The position numbers and the translations under genes are program-made. A stretch of 64,000 nucleotides of DNA, from the NCBI GenBank assembly GCA_030849465.1, contig JARVLF010000012.1, forward strand, positions 434,001 to 498,000. The letters are read 5' to 3'. This DNA is from Moesziomyces globuligerus (taxonomy: Eukaryota; Basidiomycota; Ustilaginomycetes; Ustilaginales; Ustilaginaceae). Positions 8,980 to 19,274 of this stretch are shown here, piece after piece; the first letter of the stretch is position 1; each line of letters opens with the position of its first letter. The notes under the pieces are model-generated. The model saw only the letters and a program-made list of their open reading frames with translations. It was not told where the DNA came from and ran no database searches.

Positions 8980-10434
8980 ATGTCGCAAACAAGACGAGGA
9001 CACGACGAGACGACGCCTCTGCTCGACTCCGCGAGGCCGGTCGGCCACGACGACGATGAAGAACGCGCGCCCGCCGTGTCCGACGCTGGAGAGCAGCGCG
9101 CCACGCCGCTTCCCTACAAGCAGCTCTTTGTGCTCTGCCTCATGCGTATGACGGAGCCCATATCGTTTACGGTCATCTTCCCCTTCGTCAACGCCATGCT
9201 CCGCGACAACTTACCCGCCTCGGTGCCCGACGCCCAGCTCGGCTACTACGCCGGCGTCGTCGAGTCGGCGTTTGCCTTTGTGCAGTTCCTCACCATCTTC
9301 TTCTGGGCACGCCTCTCGGATCGCATCGGCCGCAAGCCCGTGCTGCTCATCGGTCTGCTCGGCTCCTTCCTCTCGGTCAACGCCTTTGGCCTCGCCAAGA
9401 CCTTTCCGCAGATGGTCCTGGCGCGCTCCATCGCCGGTCTCATGAACGGCAACATCGCCATCCTCAAGAGCGTGCTCGCCGAGATCACCGACGAGTCCAA
9501 CCAGGCGCGCGCATTCAGCCTCATCCCGCTCTGCTTTGCTGTGGGCAGCATCGTCGGCAACGGCCTCGGCGGCTGGCTCGTCGGCGTCGGCGAGGGTCAG
9601 TGGTGGAAGCATCATCCCTACTGGCTCCCTTGCGGCGTGGCGAGCTCGTTCAACCTGTGCGCCATCGTGCTTGGCAGCTTGTTCCTCAAAGAGACCCTGC
9701 CCAAACACAAACGCACTGCACAGAGGCAGCAGGCGGGCAAGGATGGCGAGGAGGCACCGCCCTCGATCCGAGCCTTGCTCGGCGATGTGACCATCCGACG
9801 GATCCTCGCGACGCAGTTCTGGCTCAACTTCCTCAACGCATGCCATGCAGCCTTGTTGCCGCTCTTCTGCTACACCTCGATTGCGCACGGAGGACTGTCG
9901 TTGGGGTCGTCCGACATCGGCTCCATTCTGGCAGCGAATGGCGCGTTTACCATCCTCATCCAGCTCGTCGCCTTTCCTACGCTCGAGCGTCGGCTGGGCG
10001 GACCGGCGCCCGTGTACAAGCGCGTCACGGCAGCCCTACCGCTACTGTGGATCTGTTTCCCCATCGCGCATCTCGTCGCCCGGGGCTCGGCGTCCAAAAC
10101 GGGCCCGATCGCCGTGCTCCTCGGTGCCATCGTGCTCAGGGGGATCAGCAACATGTCGATCGTCTGCTCGAGCTTGCTCGTCAACAACGCCGCTCCCACC
10201 AGAGGCAGCCTGGCGACGCTCAACAGCGTCAGTCAGATGGCAGGCTGTCTGAGCAGAACGATCGGCCCGACGTTCAGCACCTCGCTCTTCGCCTACGCCA
10301 CCAGCAACCACGTCTGGCACGGCCAGTTCAGCTGGGCCGTCATGTGGGCCATCAGCGCCACCGCCTGGCTCGTCACCCTCCGCATCCAAGCCCCCGCAAA
10401 GGCCGCATGGCGCTCCAAACCCCGACCTACATAA
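8980..10434 (+). CDS. MFS transporter, ZIFL/DHA1-like
   Basis: 484 aa, single exon, ATG at 8980. A hydrophilic N-terminus of about 45 residues with TTPLLDS is followed by about 12 hydrophobic segments. The first is near LMRMTEPISFTVIFPFVNAM. The loop 2-3 motif A is clear in ARLSDRIGRKP. Loop 6-7 is short and basic (KHKRTAQRQQAGKDG). The arrangement resembles the fungal relatives of plant zinc-induced facilitator-like and tetracycline-type exporters, which act as proton antiporters for drugs or metals at the plasma or vacuolar membrane. The substrate is not known. It is convergent with QNS1 with only 45 bp between stop codons, so the 3' UTRs probably overlap. Confidence 0.88.
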   Translation: MSQTRRGHDETTPLLDSARPVGHDDDEERAPAVSDAGEQRATPLPYKQLFVLCLMRMTEPISFTVIFPFVNAMLRDNLPASVPDAQLGYYAGVVESAFAFVQFLTIFFWARLSDRIGRKPVLLIGLLGSFLSVNAFGLAKTFPQMVLARSIAGLMNGNIAILKSVLAEITDESNQARAFSLIPLCFAVGSIVGNGLGGWLVGVGEGQWWKHHPYWLPCGVASSFNLCAIVLGSLFLKETLPKHKRTAQRQQAGKDGEEAPPSIRALLGDVTIRRILATQFWLNFLNACHAALLPLFCYTSIAHGGLSLGSSDIGSILAANGAFTILIQLVAFPTLERRLGGPAPVYKRVTAALPLLWICFPIAHLVARGSASKTGPIAVLLGAIVLRGISNMSIVCSSLLVNNAAPTRGSLATLNSVSQMAGCLSRTIGPTFSTSLFAYATSNHVWHGQFSWAVMWAISATAWLVTLRIQAPAKAAWRSKPRPT

Positions 10435-10479
10435 GACTAGACTAGACTCGGGATCCGCATTTTGGAAATTCGCTACCGT

Positions 10480-12847
10480 CTACATCTGCTTCTTGTCCTC
10501 CTGCACGGCCGAGAGCGGCGAGAGTCTGGCTACGAGTTGGTCGATCTTGCGGAATTGGAAGGGGAATCGCGAGGGATAGAGGAAGGGCCTGAGATCGAAG
10601 CGGTTGTCGTCCGGACTGTAGCCTTCGGCGTGGTAACTCGGGGTGAGCGTCGTCATCTTGTGTCGGTTGCGGGCGTATTCGAACCAAAAGAGCTTGACCT
10701 TGTCGGCGACCTTTTCGGGGCCCAAGGTGGGGCCCCACTGTTGGAGGAGCTTGTTGAACATGCTGTACGGTCCGCACTTGAGGTTTTTGCGGAGGCGACC
10801 AAAGATGCTCAGCTCGTCGTACGTCATGCCCATATCTGCCTCGTCCGCCTGGACGTAGTTCTCGGTGATGGGCTCCAGCTCGGCGGTGGGCGTGGCGGTC
10901 AAGAAGCTCTCGAGGATGGGAAGCTCGAAGGCATACTGCGCATAGGCGATGAACGCCTTCAGGTCGGTCTTGGAGATGCCGCCGATCGGGTTGATGTCGG
11001 CCGAGCTGCAGTCGTACTTGGTCAGGTAGCCGCGCAGCGACTCGTCCACATTGGCCGAGCCGAGCACGAGCAGACTGCCCCAGGACCCGCGCACCCAGGG
11101 CGTGAGCTGGGCAAACATGTAGGCGAGCAGCATGCGCAGACGCGCCTGGATGTTCTGCAGCGCCAGATTCTCGGCGCCCGTTCCGCCGTGCACTCTGAAC
11201 CGCGGCGTGGCGCCCGTGACGGTGGTGAAGAGCGCCACGATGGCGCGGATGACAATGTCCATGTTCAGATCGACGTGGTAGGCGCCGATATCGATCGCCA
11301 GATGCTTGGCACGGTCGCGCGTCTCGGCCGACGAGTTCTCGGTGCCCATGTAGCACGTTACAAACACGCGGTTGCACAGCTCCTGCGGCGTGCTCGGCAC
11401 CCACTGCGAGCCTTCTTTCTCGTTGCAGATCCGACGTACGTCCGCCAGCACCTGTGCGCGTGTATCCGTGGTCAGCACCGACACTCCCTTACCGGCCGTC
11501 GAATCGGTCGACTCCGAGAGCGCCGCGACAACGAGCCGGCACATGCTAAAGACGATCGTAGCGGTGGCGCACGAGTCGATGCCGCCCGAAAGCGGCACAA
11601 AGTAGCCCTGCGTGCGCGAACGGCGCAGATAGTCCCACAGCCAGCACGCGGGTCCGAGCGCGATCTCCTCTTCGGGCGAGTGGTAGCGCACCTCGATCGG
11701 CTGGCTCACGGGCGTAAAGTAGCGTCGGTACAGCCGCGCCACATCCGCCTTGCCCTGCTTTGCGTCTGACTTGGCGACGGGCGTCGAGGTGCCCGGTGTC
11801 TTGGAGCCGAACTCCTCCGACTCGCCGACCTCAAAGTCGACGCTGATGCAAGGGCATCCAGCGCCGATCGTCTCGCTGACCGCCTGCATGCCGCGGCTCT
11901 TGGCGCTCCTGTGCGCCCTCACGTCGTCGAGGTCGACGGTGGCCGAGATGACCTGCACATCGTCGAGCGAGAACTGCGAGCCCTGGGCGACGATGCTGCC
12001 GTTGACTGCGATGAGCGGGCAGCCGTCGTAGTAGAGCCGATCACCATCGCAGCCCTGCTGGTTGGCGTACAGATAGATGCCACCGAGCTTGAGCGTCGCC
12101 TCCTTGATGAGCTCGACTCTGCGGTAGAGCTTGCGCAGCTCGTGGTGCGAGGCGGACGAGTTGGTGAAGATCTCGACGCCGTCGAGCCCCTGTCGGATAT
12201 GGGGCGAGTTCGGAGTGAAGAGTTCCTCGCAAAGCTCGACGCCGAGCACCGTATCCCTCGTTTTGACGACGGCGTCGCCGAAGGGCACCTGGTCCTGGCC
12301 CGTGATGTCGGCGACGATGCGCGGGAGCGTGAAGGCGTCGGTGTGGTTGGTGCGCGTCCAGGGAGTGAAGTAGCGCATCTCGCGGTAGTTGCCGTCGTTG
12401 GCGAGCCACATCTTGGGCCGGATGTGCAGGATCTTGCCATCGAGCAGCAGAAGGCGGCAGTTGTACAGCGTAGAGCGGTGCAGGACGGGCATGCCGACAT
12501 CGCACAGGATGCCGTGCGTGGCGTCGGACGAGAGGATCTCGGCGAGGACCTGCCACGAATGCAGCACGGTGTCCGGCTCGAGGAAGTGGTCGAAGCAGCC
12601 ATAGCCGGGGATTTCGAGCTCGGGCCCTACGCGCAGGCGCGAGCCGGCGGACTTGGCAAGGCGGATCGATTCGAGGATGCGGTCGCGATTGCCGTCAAAG
12701 TCCAGCGCCCACTGGTTGAGCGAGCACGTCGACACGGTGCTACCCAGCGTGCATTGTGCATCGAGAGGAAGAGAGAAGCAGTCAGCAGAGTGACCTGGCT
12801 CAAAGTCCAGGCAGCGAAGAGGACAGGACTCACATTGGCAGCCCCAT
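10480..12847 (-). CDS. QNS1: Glutamine-dependent NAD+ synthetase (two exons)
   Basis: The exons are complement(12834..12847) and (10480..12739), giving 757 aa. The first exon is 14 nt (MGLP plus two bases). The intron is 94 bp with donor GTGAGT, branch-like CTGAC and acceptor GGTAG, and joining restores the family start [15 protein letters not shown]. The enzyme amidates nicotinic acid adenine dinucleotide to NAD+ using ammonia from glutamine. The N-terminal nitrilase-fold glutaminase has the triad E45, K114 and C175, exactly the eukaryotic numbering, which supports the splice model. The C-terminal synthetase has the PP-loop SGGIDS starting at S389. A Ser/Thr/Lys-rich insert of about 35 residues (near [14 protein letters not shown]) lies between the domains and makes it longer than the 714-aa yeast enzyme. 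Confidence 0.96.
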
Positions 12848-13352
12848 GTTGATCGAGTGTGCGCAGGCGGATGTAGTTTCAAGTCAAGGAGCGAGAAGCA
12901 CAGACCGAGAACGAGGTGCGAAGCTTGGGCCATCTTTTTTGGCCTTTGCCGGACCCTTTCCCTCGGCCTTTCGATCTTCCACTCCCGAGCCACACGATTT
13001 TCGCAGTCTGAGTGTGTTAGACCTCCCCATGCTAGCTGAGCTGTTCCTGTTTTTATCACGCGCCGCTTAAGGTCGTCATCGTGCGTGGCTGACAGCTGCA
13101 GCCACGCAGCCAAGCAGCCATCCGCGGTGCTCCACATGGCCGACTGCCGATGCGGTGCGGCTTCGGCAAGTCAGCCTATCAACTTCTTCCCGATGACAGA
13201 CGAGCCACACATCGCCCAGCCGGGCGGATCTGAGGCTCGCCCTTTTTCCGAGTCAGCGCCGAGTTGGCTCTGTGTGCGTTTCAGCCTCCTTGCGCGTCCT
13301 TCAACGTCTGCTCCTCGCCACCATCACATCGAAGCCTCCCATCACTGCAATC
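12848..13352. other. Divergent promoter region (QNS1 / 127-aa gene)
   Basis: 505 bp between divergent starts. No supportable gene or named element is seen. Confidence 0.5.
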
Positions 13353-13957
13353 ATGTCCGCCGCCGACGAGGGTACGCCCAACGTGGCGTTCCAGAACGAA
13401 GCGTACGTAGACCTCTTTGCTGGATCAGCCGCGATCTGTCCCTCACTGACGCTTTCGTCTCTGTGTGTCCACAGCAAGTATCCGGGACAGACGACCGAGT
13501 TCCGGGGGCCTGGCGTGTCCGCTGAGAACCCAGCGGGCGCTTTCCCGCGTGACCTCCGCCAGCGTAGGTTTCTGCTCGACATTGCCGTTCGATCGCAGCC
13601 TGCCTGCTGACTCTTGCCTGTTCTGTGCCAACGCTGTAGCTGATCCCGATCCGGTGTCTGCGCACCGACCGCGACCCACCATCTTCCAGTCGATCGAAAA
13701 CCCCTACGCACTGCAGGAGGCGCTGACCAAGCTCGAAACAGGCCTCGACGAGATCATCTCGCTCTTCCAGGCCGAGAAGAACACGCTCGCCCGCGAAGGC
13801 GGCTTCACAAAGGGCAAACAAGGGTACGTCTCCCACGCCACGCCGGCGAGCTTTGGCAGCATCCTCATACTGACTACTCACGTCTCTTGCTTGTAGAATC
13901 GAGCTCTTCGAGTCGTGGAAGCAGCAGCTGGAACGCATCAAGGCCGGCGAAGAATAG
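13353..13957 (+). CDS. Unidentified 127-aa protein with C-terminal helix (four exons)
   Basis: The exons are 13353..13402, 13475..13563, 13640..13823 and 13897..13957. All joins are in phase, with introns of 72, 76 and 73 bp. Donors are GTACGT, GTAGGT and GTACGT; each intron has a CTGAC- or CTGACT-like branch site and a CAG or TAG acceptor. The N-terminal half is Pro/Gly-rich and probably unstructured. From PTIFQSIENPYALQEAL onward the sequence is strongly helical and amphipathic (LTKLETGLDEIISLFQ, then WKQQLERIKAGEE). This looks like a small subunit or adaptor that packs through coiled coils. I do not recognise the family. It converges on the Zn2Cys6 regulator with 64 bp between stops. Confidence 0.78.
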
Positions 13958-14021
13958 GTGCACAGGCAAACTTCTCGATCTCGTCGGTACAAATACAAAT
14001 CAAATTGCCCATTTCTCGACC

Positions 14022-17000
14022 TTACTGTGTTGCCGATGCGGCCGCTGGCGCAGGCGCTGTGGCTGCATTCGTCGGGTACGCCGGCGCAGCAGCTGGCTGA
14101 GACTGGATCATGCCGGTGCTCATCCCGTTGAGCGCCTCCATGTACGAATTGGTAAAGTTGGCCCACGACAGTGCATCTTCGGACGCGAGCGGCATGGCGC
14201 CCCAGTACGACGTGTCGTGCAGCTTGAGATACGCTGTTGGATCCACCGCCACCGCCATGCCGCCGTTGTGGCTGTCTGCCTCCATCGGCCCCGCTGTCGT
14301 CGTCGGTGCAAGCGCCGTATCGAACATCCCTACACCTCCCGTGCCAGCCGTGCTTCCCGCTGCAGCGCCTACACCGGCACCCGCCGTCGAATTGAGCGTC
14401 GAGGGATTCGGCGTGGGCACACGCGATGTCGGCCAGCCGTACATGAGGCTCTGGCTCTGACCCTGGGACTGGAATTGCGCCAGCAGATCATCCTGCAGCG
14501 CCGGCGGCAGCTGGTAGCTGGCGCGCGAACGCGACAGCGACATGGGCGCACCGATCGGCCCTGGCACCGACAAGCCCGGCCCATCGTCGGCCGCAAACGC
14601 AGCCTGTTGCAGCGTCGACTCGCCCGCCCCCACCTGTGCCTCCTCGGGCAGGCTGGCTGGCTGATTGTGCTGCGAGCCGTCCGTGTGCGGGCCCGGCTCC
14701 GTATCTGCCAACTGGCCAAGCGCGTTTTTGGGCAGATCCAACGACGCAGCTCCAACCTCTGCACCCTCCTTGGACGTCGTTGCTGCCGTCGCAGCCGAAG
14801 GGCTATCGGAGCGACTCGCCACGAGGCTGACAGAGCTGCTCGCCTCCCTGTGGCTCGGCAGGCCCGTTCCATCGAGATCCGCATCGATACCGTGTCCGAG
14901 CTGTTCGAGGATCTTGAGATGGTGCGTGGCGCTCTGCCACGTTCCGCTCATCCTCGAGAGCCAGGTCATGAACTTCCTCAGCCTCCGCTTGGCCTCGAGC
15001 GCGATGCTCGCATCGGTCGAGGTGGTGTTGGCGATCTCGATCGTCGAGGCCGTAAAGATGCAGTAGGTGAACGTCGACGAAAGCTTGCGCATGCCAAAGT
15101 TGTTGTCGTACGCGGTGAGGATGTCGCAGATCTTGCCCACCGCATCGGTGCAGATGCGGTGCGACGGAGGCAGATCCGACCGAGACGACTGCTTGAGGAT
15201 GTACGGCCGGTGCAGGATGAGCTTGCACACCTGGAACCACAGGTGCTGCGAGAGCGTGTTCGGCAGCCTGTGCGCTGGCTCTTCGAAGCGAAGACGGAAG
15301 GGCAGATCGCGCTCCCACGCCTCCATCATCGCATGCAGTCGGATCAGCCTCGTCTCCCACTCCGGCGCCACGTCATGCCCACTGCTATCCTTGCCCGGCT
15401 CGTCCGCATCCGCATCGCCATCGGCGCCCGGATCAGCGTCCGGTCGCCTGACCTGCGTGTAGATGGCAATGACCTGTTCGCAGATCTGGCCGAGGCGCAC
15501 GCCGAAGCGCAGATGCGACATGGCTGCGATCGGTGTCTTGAGCAGGATGCTGCGTGCGTGGTCCTTGATGAGCGAACTATTGTTGGTCGTCTCGGCCCAC
15601 GTCTCCTCCTCATCCACCTCGTCCTTGTTCGGCAGCGGACAGTCGATCTCGGCATACCGCAGCGTTACAGGTCGACCTAACGACGCTGACGACGTCTTAT
15701 CCAGCAGATAGAGGCACCAGAAGATGCGCCTCCTCGCTTGCTCTTCGGCGGGGGAAAAGTGGAGTCCCAGCACGGACGCAAAGTCCCTCTGGCGATGTAG
15801 ACCGAGATCGATCGACATGCGACATGCCGTCGACAGATACGCTGACGCCTGGCTGGCTCGGCCGTTGCCACCCTCTCGCAGTGCCATGAAGAAGAGCGAC
15901 TGGATGGTTTCGAGGCTGGGCTCGTTGTTTGTCTTGACGAGGTAGTACTTGGCTCGCGCCAGGAAGATGTCGCCGAGGTCGGCGGCACTGAGACGACGCA
16001 GGCTAGTGCCGTCGCCGAGCTGTCCCGGGCCTTGGCTGAAGCTGAGGTCCGAGGCGGTGCGCTCGACCCAGTCGGACTGGGTCGCCTCGGTGTCCTGTTC
16101 CGACACGCCGCACTCGCCCGAGTCCCAGGCGACAGCGGCGAGCGCGCAGGAAGCATTGTGGAGCATGGGGTGCCTCTCGGGATCGATGACGTTGAAGCCT
16201 GTGAGGCAGAGCGCAGGCTTATAAAGTGCTGGCCAGATGGTCTGCACGATGCCCCAGAAGATGGTGAAGAGACGTTCCTGGATGAGAGGTGGGATCTCGG
16301 GCTTGGTGAGCGAAACACCGGGGCGGTCAACACCGCTTCGCCTCTGTTCGCCAGGCTCGACCCAGAGGAGCGGCTCGAGGTTGATGTCATCCGATGGCAC
16401 TGGTGCAGCGTTGAGTGCAGAAGCAGTTGCAGTGGCCGAAGTTGCGAGAGTCGGCTTGCGATCGCCATCGCGATCGCGTTGAAGCTGCAGGAGCGTGCCT
16501 TCGACGAGGAGCTGGTTGTGATCGCTGGTGTGAGACTGTCGAATGCCCGCAGGGATGTCTGAGGCAGATGGTTCCGGGACGGCGTCCGGATGGCCCATAA
16601 AGCGGGGCTGAGCGGACCGGGCGGGGGCAGTCTGGTTGGCAGCTGCACTCGTGGGCATCAATCGGCTTTCGTGGAGAGACGAGTGGGCAGGTGGAGGTGC
16701 CTGAGCGTCGTACGACGACGTTCCCGATGGCGCTGCTGGTGGATAGGGTGCTGCGGCAGAATAGGCCGAGGTTGAGGTTGCTGGGCGGGTGTGTGAGGTC
16801 TGCGTCTTGTGTAGCGGCCTTGTCGGACCGGATCGACCGGAGAGGGCGGGGTCGAAGGTATCGGACGAGATGGAGAGCCTTCCGTAATTGCCGGGCGAGG
16901 AGGATGATCTGTTGGAGGAGCGCGTTGCGACGAATTCGAGTGGGGGCAATCTTCGATCGGAGCCGCCGGGTGGTGGACGAATGAAGCCAAGGCCACTGCT

Positions 17001-17891
17001 GCTTCCGCGGTAGAACGTCTCTGCGCGCGGCTTGTGAGGATAGGAGGAGGAGGAGATAGGGTCGTATCGATAGTAGCTGGGGCTCGACGCGCCAGGGGCG
17101 TAGTTGGGGCTCCCGATGCTTCCGTCGTGGATGGAGCCAGCGGTGGTACGATGGCTCTCGGTTCGATAGCTGCCTTCGGGAGAGGCATGCGCGGAGGGTG
17201 GGAAAGGTTCGCCGTGCATGTCGGGCGGATAGGGATCCGAGGAGGCCATGGCGGTAGATGAGCTCGACGGTTGATAGGGATGTTGAGGCTGCGATGGAAG
17301 CGGCGGTGGTAAGGAGGAGTACTGCATCGGATGCGGATGGGTATGTGCTGAAGGAGGAAGCGGGTATCTGGACGAGGAGGCTGCGGCATTGCTTGGGGGA
17401 GCCGGAGGTGGCAGGGCCGAGCGCGACCATTCGGAGCTGTCCGGATAGGAGAGCGGCGGAGGGCGCGAAAGCGACACGGGCACGGCTTCGGCAGTCGGGG
17501 CGGAGGCAGTGGGAGCGGGAGCGGGAGCGACATAGTCGCGGGTGGACTGGATGGGTTGCGCGGATGCAGCTTGGTAGACATCCTTGCGCGCTGCGGAGAG
17601 GTGTGCGCTAGCGTTTGCCTTTCGCTTTGCTGCTTTGCTGGAACCGCGTGTGGAGCCTTTGGGGGGGCCGCGCTTCTTTGGCTGTCCGTACTCGCAGACC
17701 TCGCCGGAGCGGACGCAGGTGATGCAGGGGTGTGAGCCGTCGCATTTGACCCTCTTGATGCCACAAGGCCGGCAAGCCTGCTGGATACGCTTCTTTTTAA
17801 GTCCGCTCCTTGGCTGAGCATCCCTAGAGTCGTCATGATCGCGGCCGTCGCCAGCGCCCAAGGCGGAGTTAGGCGGCTGCCCGTGTGCCAT
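14022..17891 (-). CDS. Zn2Cys6 fungal transcription factor with middle homology domain
   Basis: 1289 aa, single exon. The frame is open upstream but from a TTG; the first ATG is at 17891. The binuclear zinc cluster is C40-x2-C43-x6-C50-x5-C56-x2-C59-x6-C66, with the canonical short loop, followed by a basic linker (QPKKRGPPKG). About 400 Ser/Pro/Tyr-rich residues come next. A Fungal_trans (PF04082-type) domain follows at about residues 540-950, including LFTIFWGIVQTIWPALYKP, ACRMSIDLGLHR and RRIFWCLYLLDKTSSASLGRP. The tail is Ala/Thr/Gly-rich and may activate transcription. The protein should bind CGG-type sites in the nucleus. Targets are unknown; carbon or nitrogen catabolism would be typical. 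Confidence 0.93.
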   Translation of the reverse strand: MAHGQPPNSALGAGDGRDHDDSRDAQPRSGLKKKRIQQACRPCGIKRVKCDGSHPCITCVRSGEVCEYGQPKKRGPPKGSTRGSSKAAKRKANASAHLSAARKDVYQAASAQPIQSTRDYVAPAPAPTASAPTAEAVPVSLSRPPPLSYPDSSEWSRSALPPPAPPSNAAASSSRYPLPPSAHTHPHPMQYSSLPPPLPSQPQHPYQPSSSSTAMASSDPYPPDMHGEPFPPSAHASPEGSYRTESHRTTAGSIHDGSIGSPNYAPGASSPSYYRYDPISSSSYPHKPRAETFYRGSSSGLGFIRPPPGGSDRRLPPLEFVATRSSNRSSSSPGNYGRLSISSDTFDPALSGRSGPTRPLHKTQTSHTRPATSTSAYSAAAPYPPAAPSGTSSYDAQAPPPAHSSLHESRLMPTSAAANQTAPARSAQPRFMGHPDAVPEPSASDIPAGIRQSHTSDHNQLLVEGTLLQLQRDRDGDRKPTLATSATATASALNAAPVPSDDINLEPLLWVEPGEQRRSGVDRPGVSLTKPEIPPLIQERLFTIFWGIVQTIWPALYKPALCLTGFNVIDPERHPMLHNASCALAAVAWDSGECGVSEQDTEATQSDWVERTASDLSFSQGPGQLGDGTSLRRLSAADLGDIFLARAKYYLVKTNNEPSLETIQSLFFMALREGGNGRASQASAYLSTACRMSIDLGLHRQRDFASVLGLHFSPAEEQARRRIFWCLYLLDKTSSASLGRPVTLRYAEIDCPLPNKDEVDEEETWAETTNNSSLIKDHARSILLKTPIAAMSHLRFGVRLGQICEQVIAIYTQVRRPDADPGADGDADADEPGKDSSGHDVAPEWETRLIRLHAMMEAWERDLPFRLRFEEPAHRLPNTLSQHLWFQVCKLILHRPYILKQSSRSDLPPSHRICTDAVGKICDILTAYDNNFGMRKLSSTFTYCIFTASTIEIANTTSTDASIALEAKRRLRKFMTWLSRMSGTWQSATHHLKILEQLGHGIDADLDGTGLPSHREASSSVSLVASRSDSPSAATAATTSKEGAEVGAASLDLPKNALGQLADTEPGPHTDGSQHNQPASLPEEAQVGAGESTLQQAAFAADDGPGLSVPGPIGAPMSLSRSRASYQLPPALQDDLLAQFQSQGQSQSLMYGWPTSRVPTPNPSTLNSTAGAGVGAAAGSTAGTGGVGMFDTALAPTTTAGPMEADSHNGGMAVAVDPTAYLKLHDTSYWGAMPLASEDALSWANFTNSYMEALNGMSTGMIQSQPAAAPAYPTNAATAPAPAAASATQ

Positions 17892-19274
17892 TGTGGGGGT
17901 GGGCGTGGCTACAGGGCGTGAAAGCGGTCTGTGCTGGCCCAACGAAGGAGATGGCGATGAAATCGGTGAAGCAGGTGGGATCCTTGGATGGATTGGTGTA
18001 TAGGGAAGACGGTTGGATGAGCTGTCGACCGCCGTCGCACGAAGGCGTTTCGGTTGTGGATGCGAAGGGCGAAGTAGATTAGGGAGCGAGGTCTATGTGA
18101 ATGGTGTCGGCATGACTGAGTCAGGCTGAATGGTGGCAGTGGCCGGAGCCAAGACGTCAACGCTGAGTGACGCGCAATGGTCGGAGATGATGGTGGAAGG
18201 GGGAAAACGAAGAATGCAAGCCGACGCGATCACGAGAAGCAAGGGTGGAGAGGGATTTTTGGCCGACACTTCCGATGCCCGGGTATCTGAGTGCTGGCTG
18301 CAGCGTCAGGCCGACCGATGTTGCATAGCCAGCAGCAGCGTGTCGAGTTTGGCGCAGGCTTGAATTTGCTGCACAGTAGCTTCGGCAGACGCGCTCGAGT
18401 CTGTGCACCTTTGGGCTAGAAGAGCTGTACATGCGCTGCACTGTGCGCTGCACCGATCTGCACAGAGCTGCGACCCATTTGGAATCTGCAAAATCAAAGC
18501 TGCGGCGTCAGGCAGCGATGTGGAGCTATGGCTGCATGATTTGGACTGTGCCTAGTCTGCTCTGTGCTGTGCAGCAGTGGCGGCTTCCACATGATGGAAT
18601 CGTCGGCCCGGCCCGCAAGCGCACGCACGGATTCCGAGAATTTTCCACGGGGAATCCACAGATTTTGGAAATTGCGGCCAGGCCATGGACAAGGAGACGA
18701 AAGTGACAGGAACTGCATCCATTTCCGACGGCTGGGCAGATCACACACCTCTCGATTGAGCCGCTGCAGGTCGAGCTCCTCCGCCTCTCGTCGCTGCACA
18801 GAGCCAACGCAAAAATAGCCCGGAAAATCAAGTGCAAGTCAGCCTTCAACCAGACTCGGAACGGGGGCCGCCTTCCGGTCTCGCTCGCCCAGTTTCCGAG
18901 GCTGCATCGCTTCTTGTTCGCTTGAACCGAGGTGACGCGCCATCACGGAATCGCACTCGGCAACGCCCACCCAAGCCTCGCTCGCCTCGCTTGCCTCGCT
19001 TGCTGGGCCTGCTCGCCCAGCGGTCCGGGCTTGCCATCAGGGCCGCTTGCCGATTCGCACACGCTCCATCGTCATCCAATCGTATCAACCATCACGAAGC
19101 CGCTTTCCATCTCCGCTTCGCTTCTGTGACCGTAATTTGCGCCGCTCACTCAGCGGAACCACACACTCCCCGCGACTTCCGCACGTCTACGCATTCCCCT
19201 CGCGACTGATGCGTTGCAGAGTGTCATGTTGCGCAAAGATGTTATACGACGGATGAAATCCCGTGAATCGGTCG
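17892..19274. other. Long upstream region of the Zn2Cys6 gene
   Basis: 1383 bp between the regulator start and the SEC6 stop. It probably carries the regulator's promoter and long leader. Three perfect or near-perfect copies of GCCTCGCTY stand in tandem at 18975-19001. No open frame here has recognisable features. Confidence 0.5.
18975..19001. repeat. 9-bp tandem repeat, three copies
   Basis: GCCTCGCTC (18975-18983), GCCTCGCTT (18984-18992) and GCCTCGCTT (18993-19001). It is a short simple repeat in non-coding sequence between SEC6 and the Zn2Cys6 gene, possibly only slippage. Confidence 0.6.

Noticed and set aside
10462..11769. Plus-strand open frame of 435 codons opposite QNS1
   Set aside because: Antisense to a confirmed NAD+ synthetase domain; Arg/Val/Gly-rich with no motif.
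13887..15680. Plus-strand open frame of 597 codons opposite the Zn2Cys6 gene
   Set aside because: Arg-rich shadow of a real gene in GC-rich DNA. It has no domain and lies antisense to a clear Fungal_trans protein.
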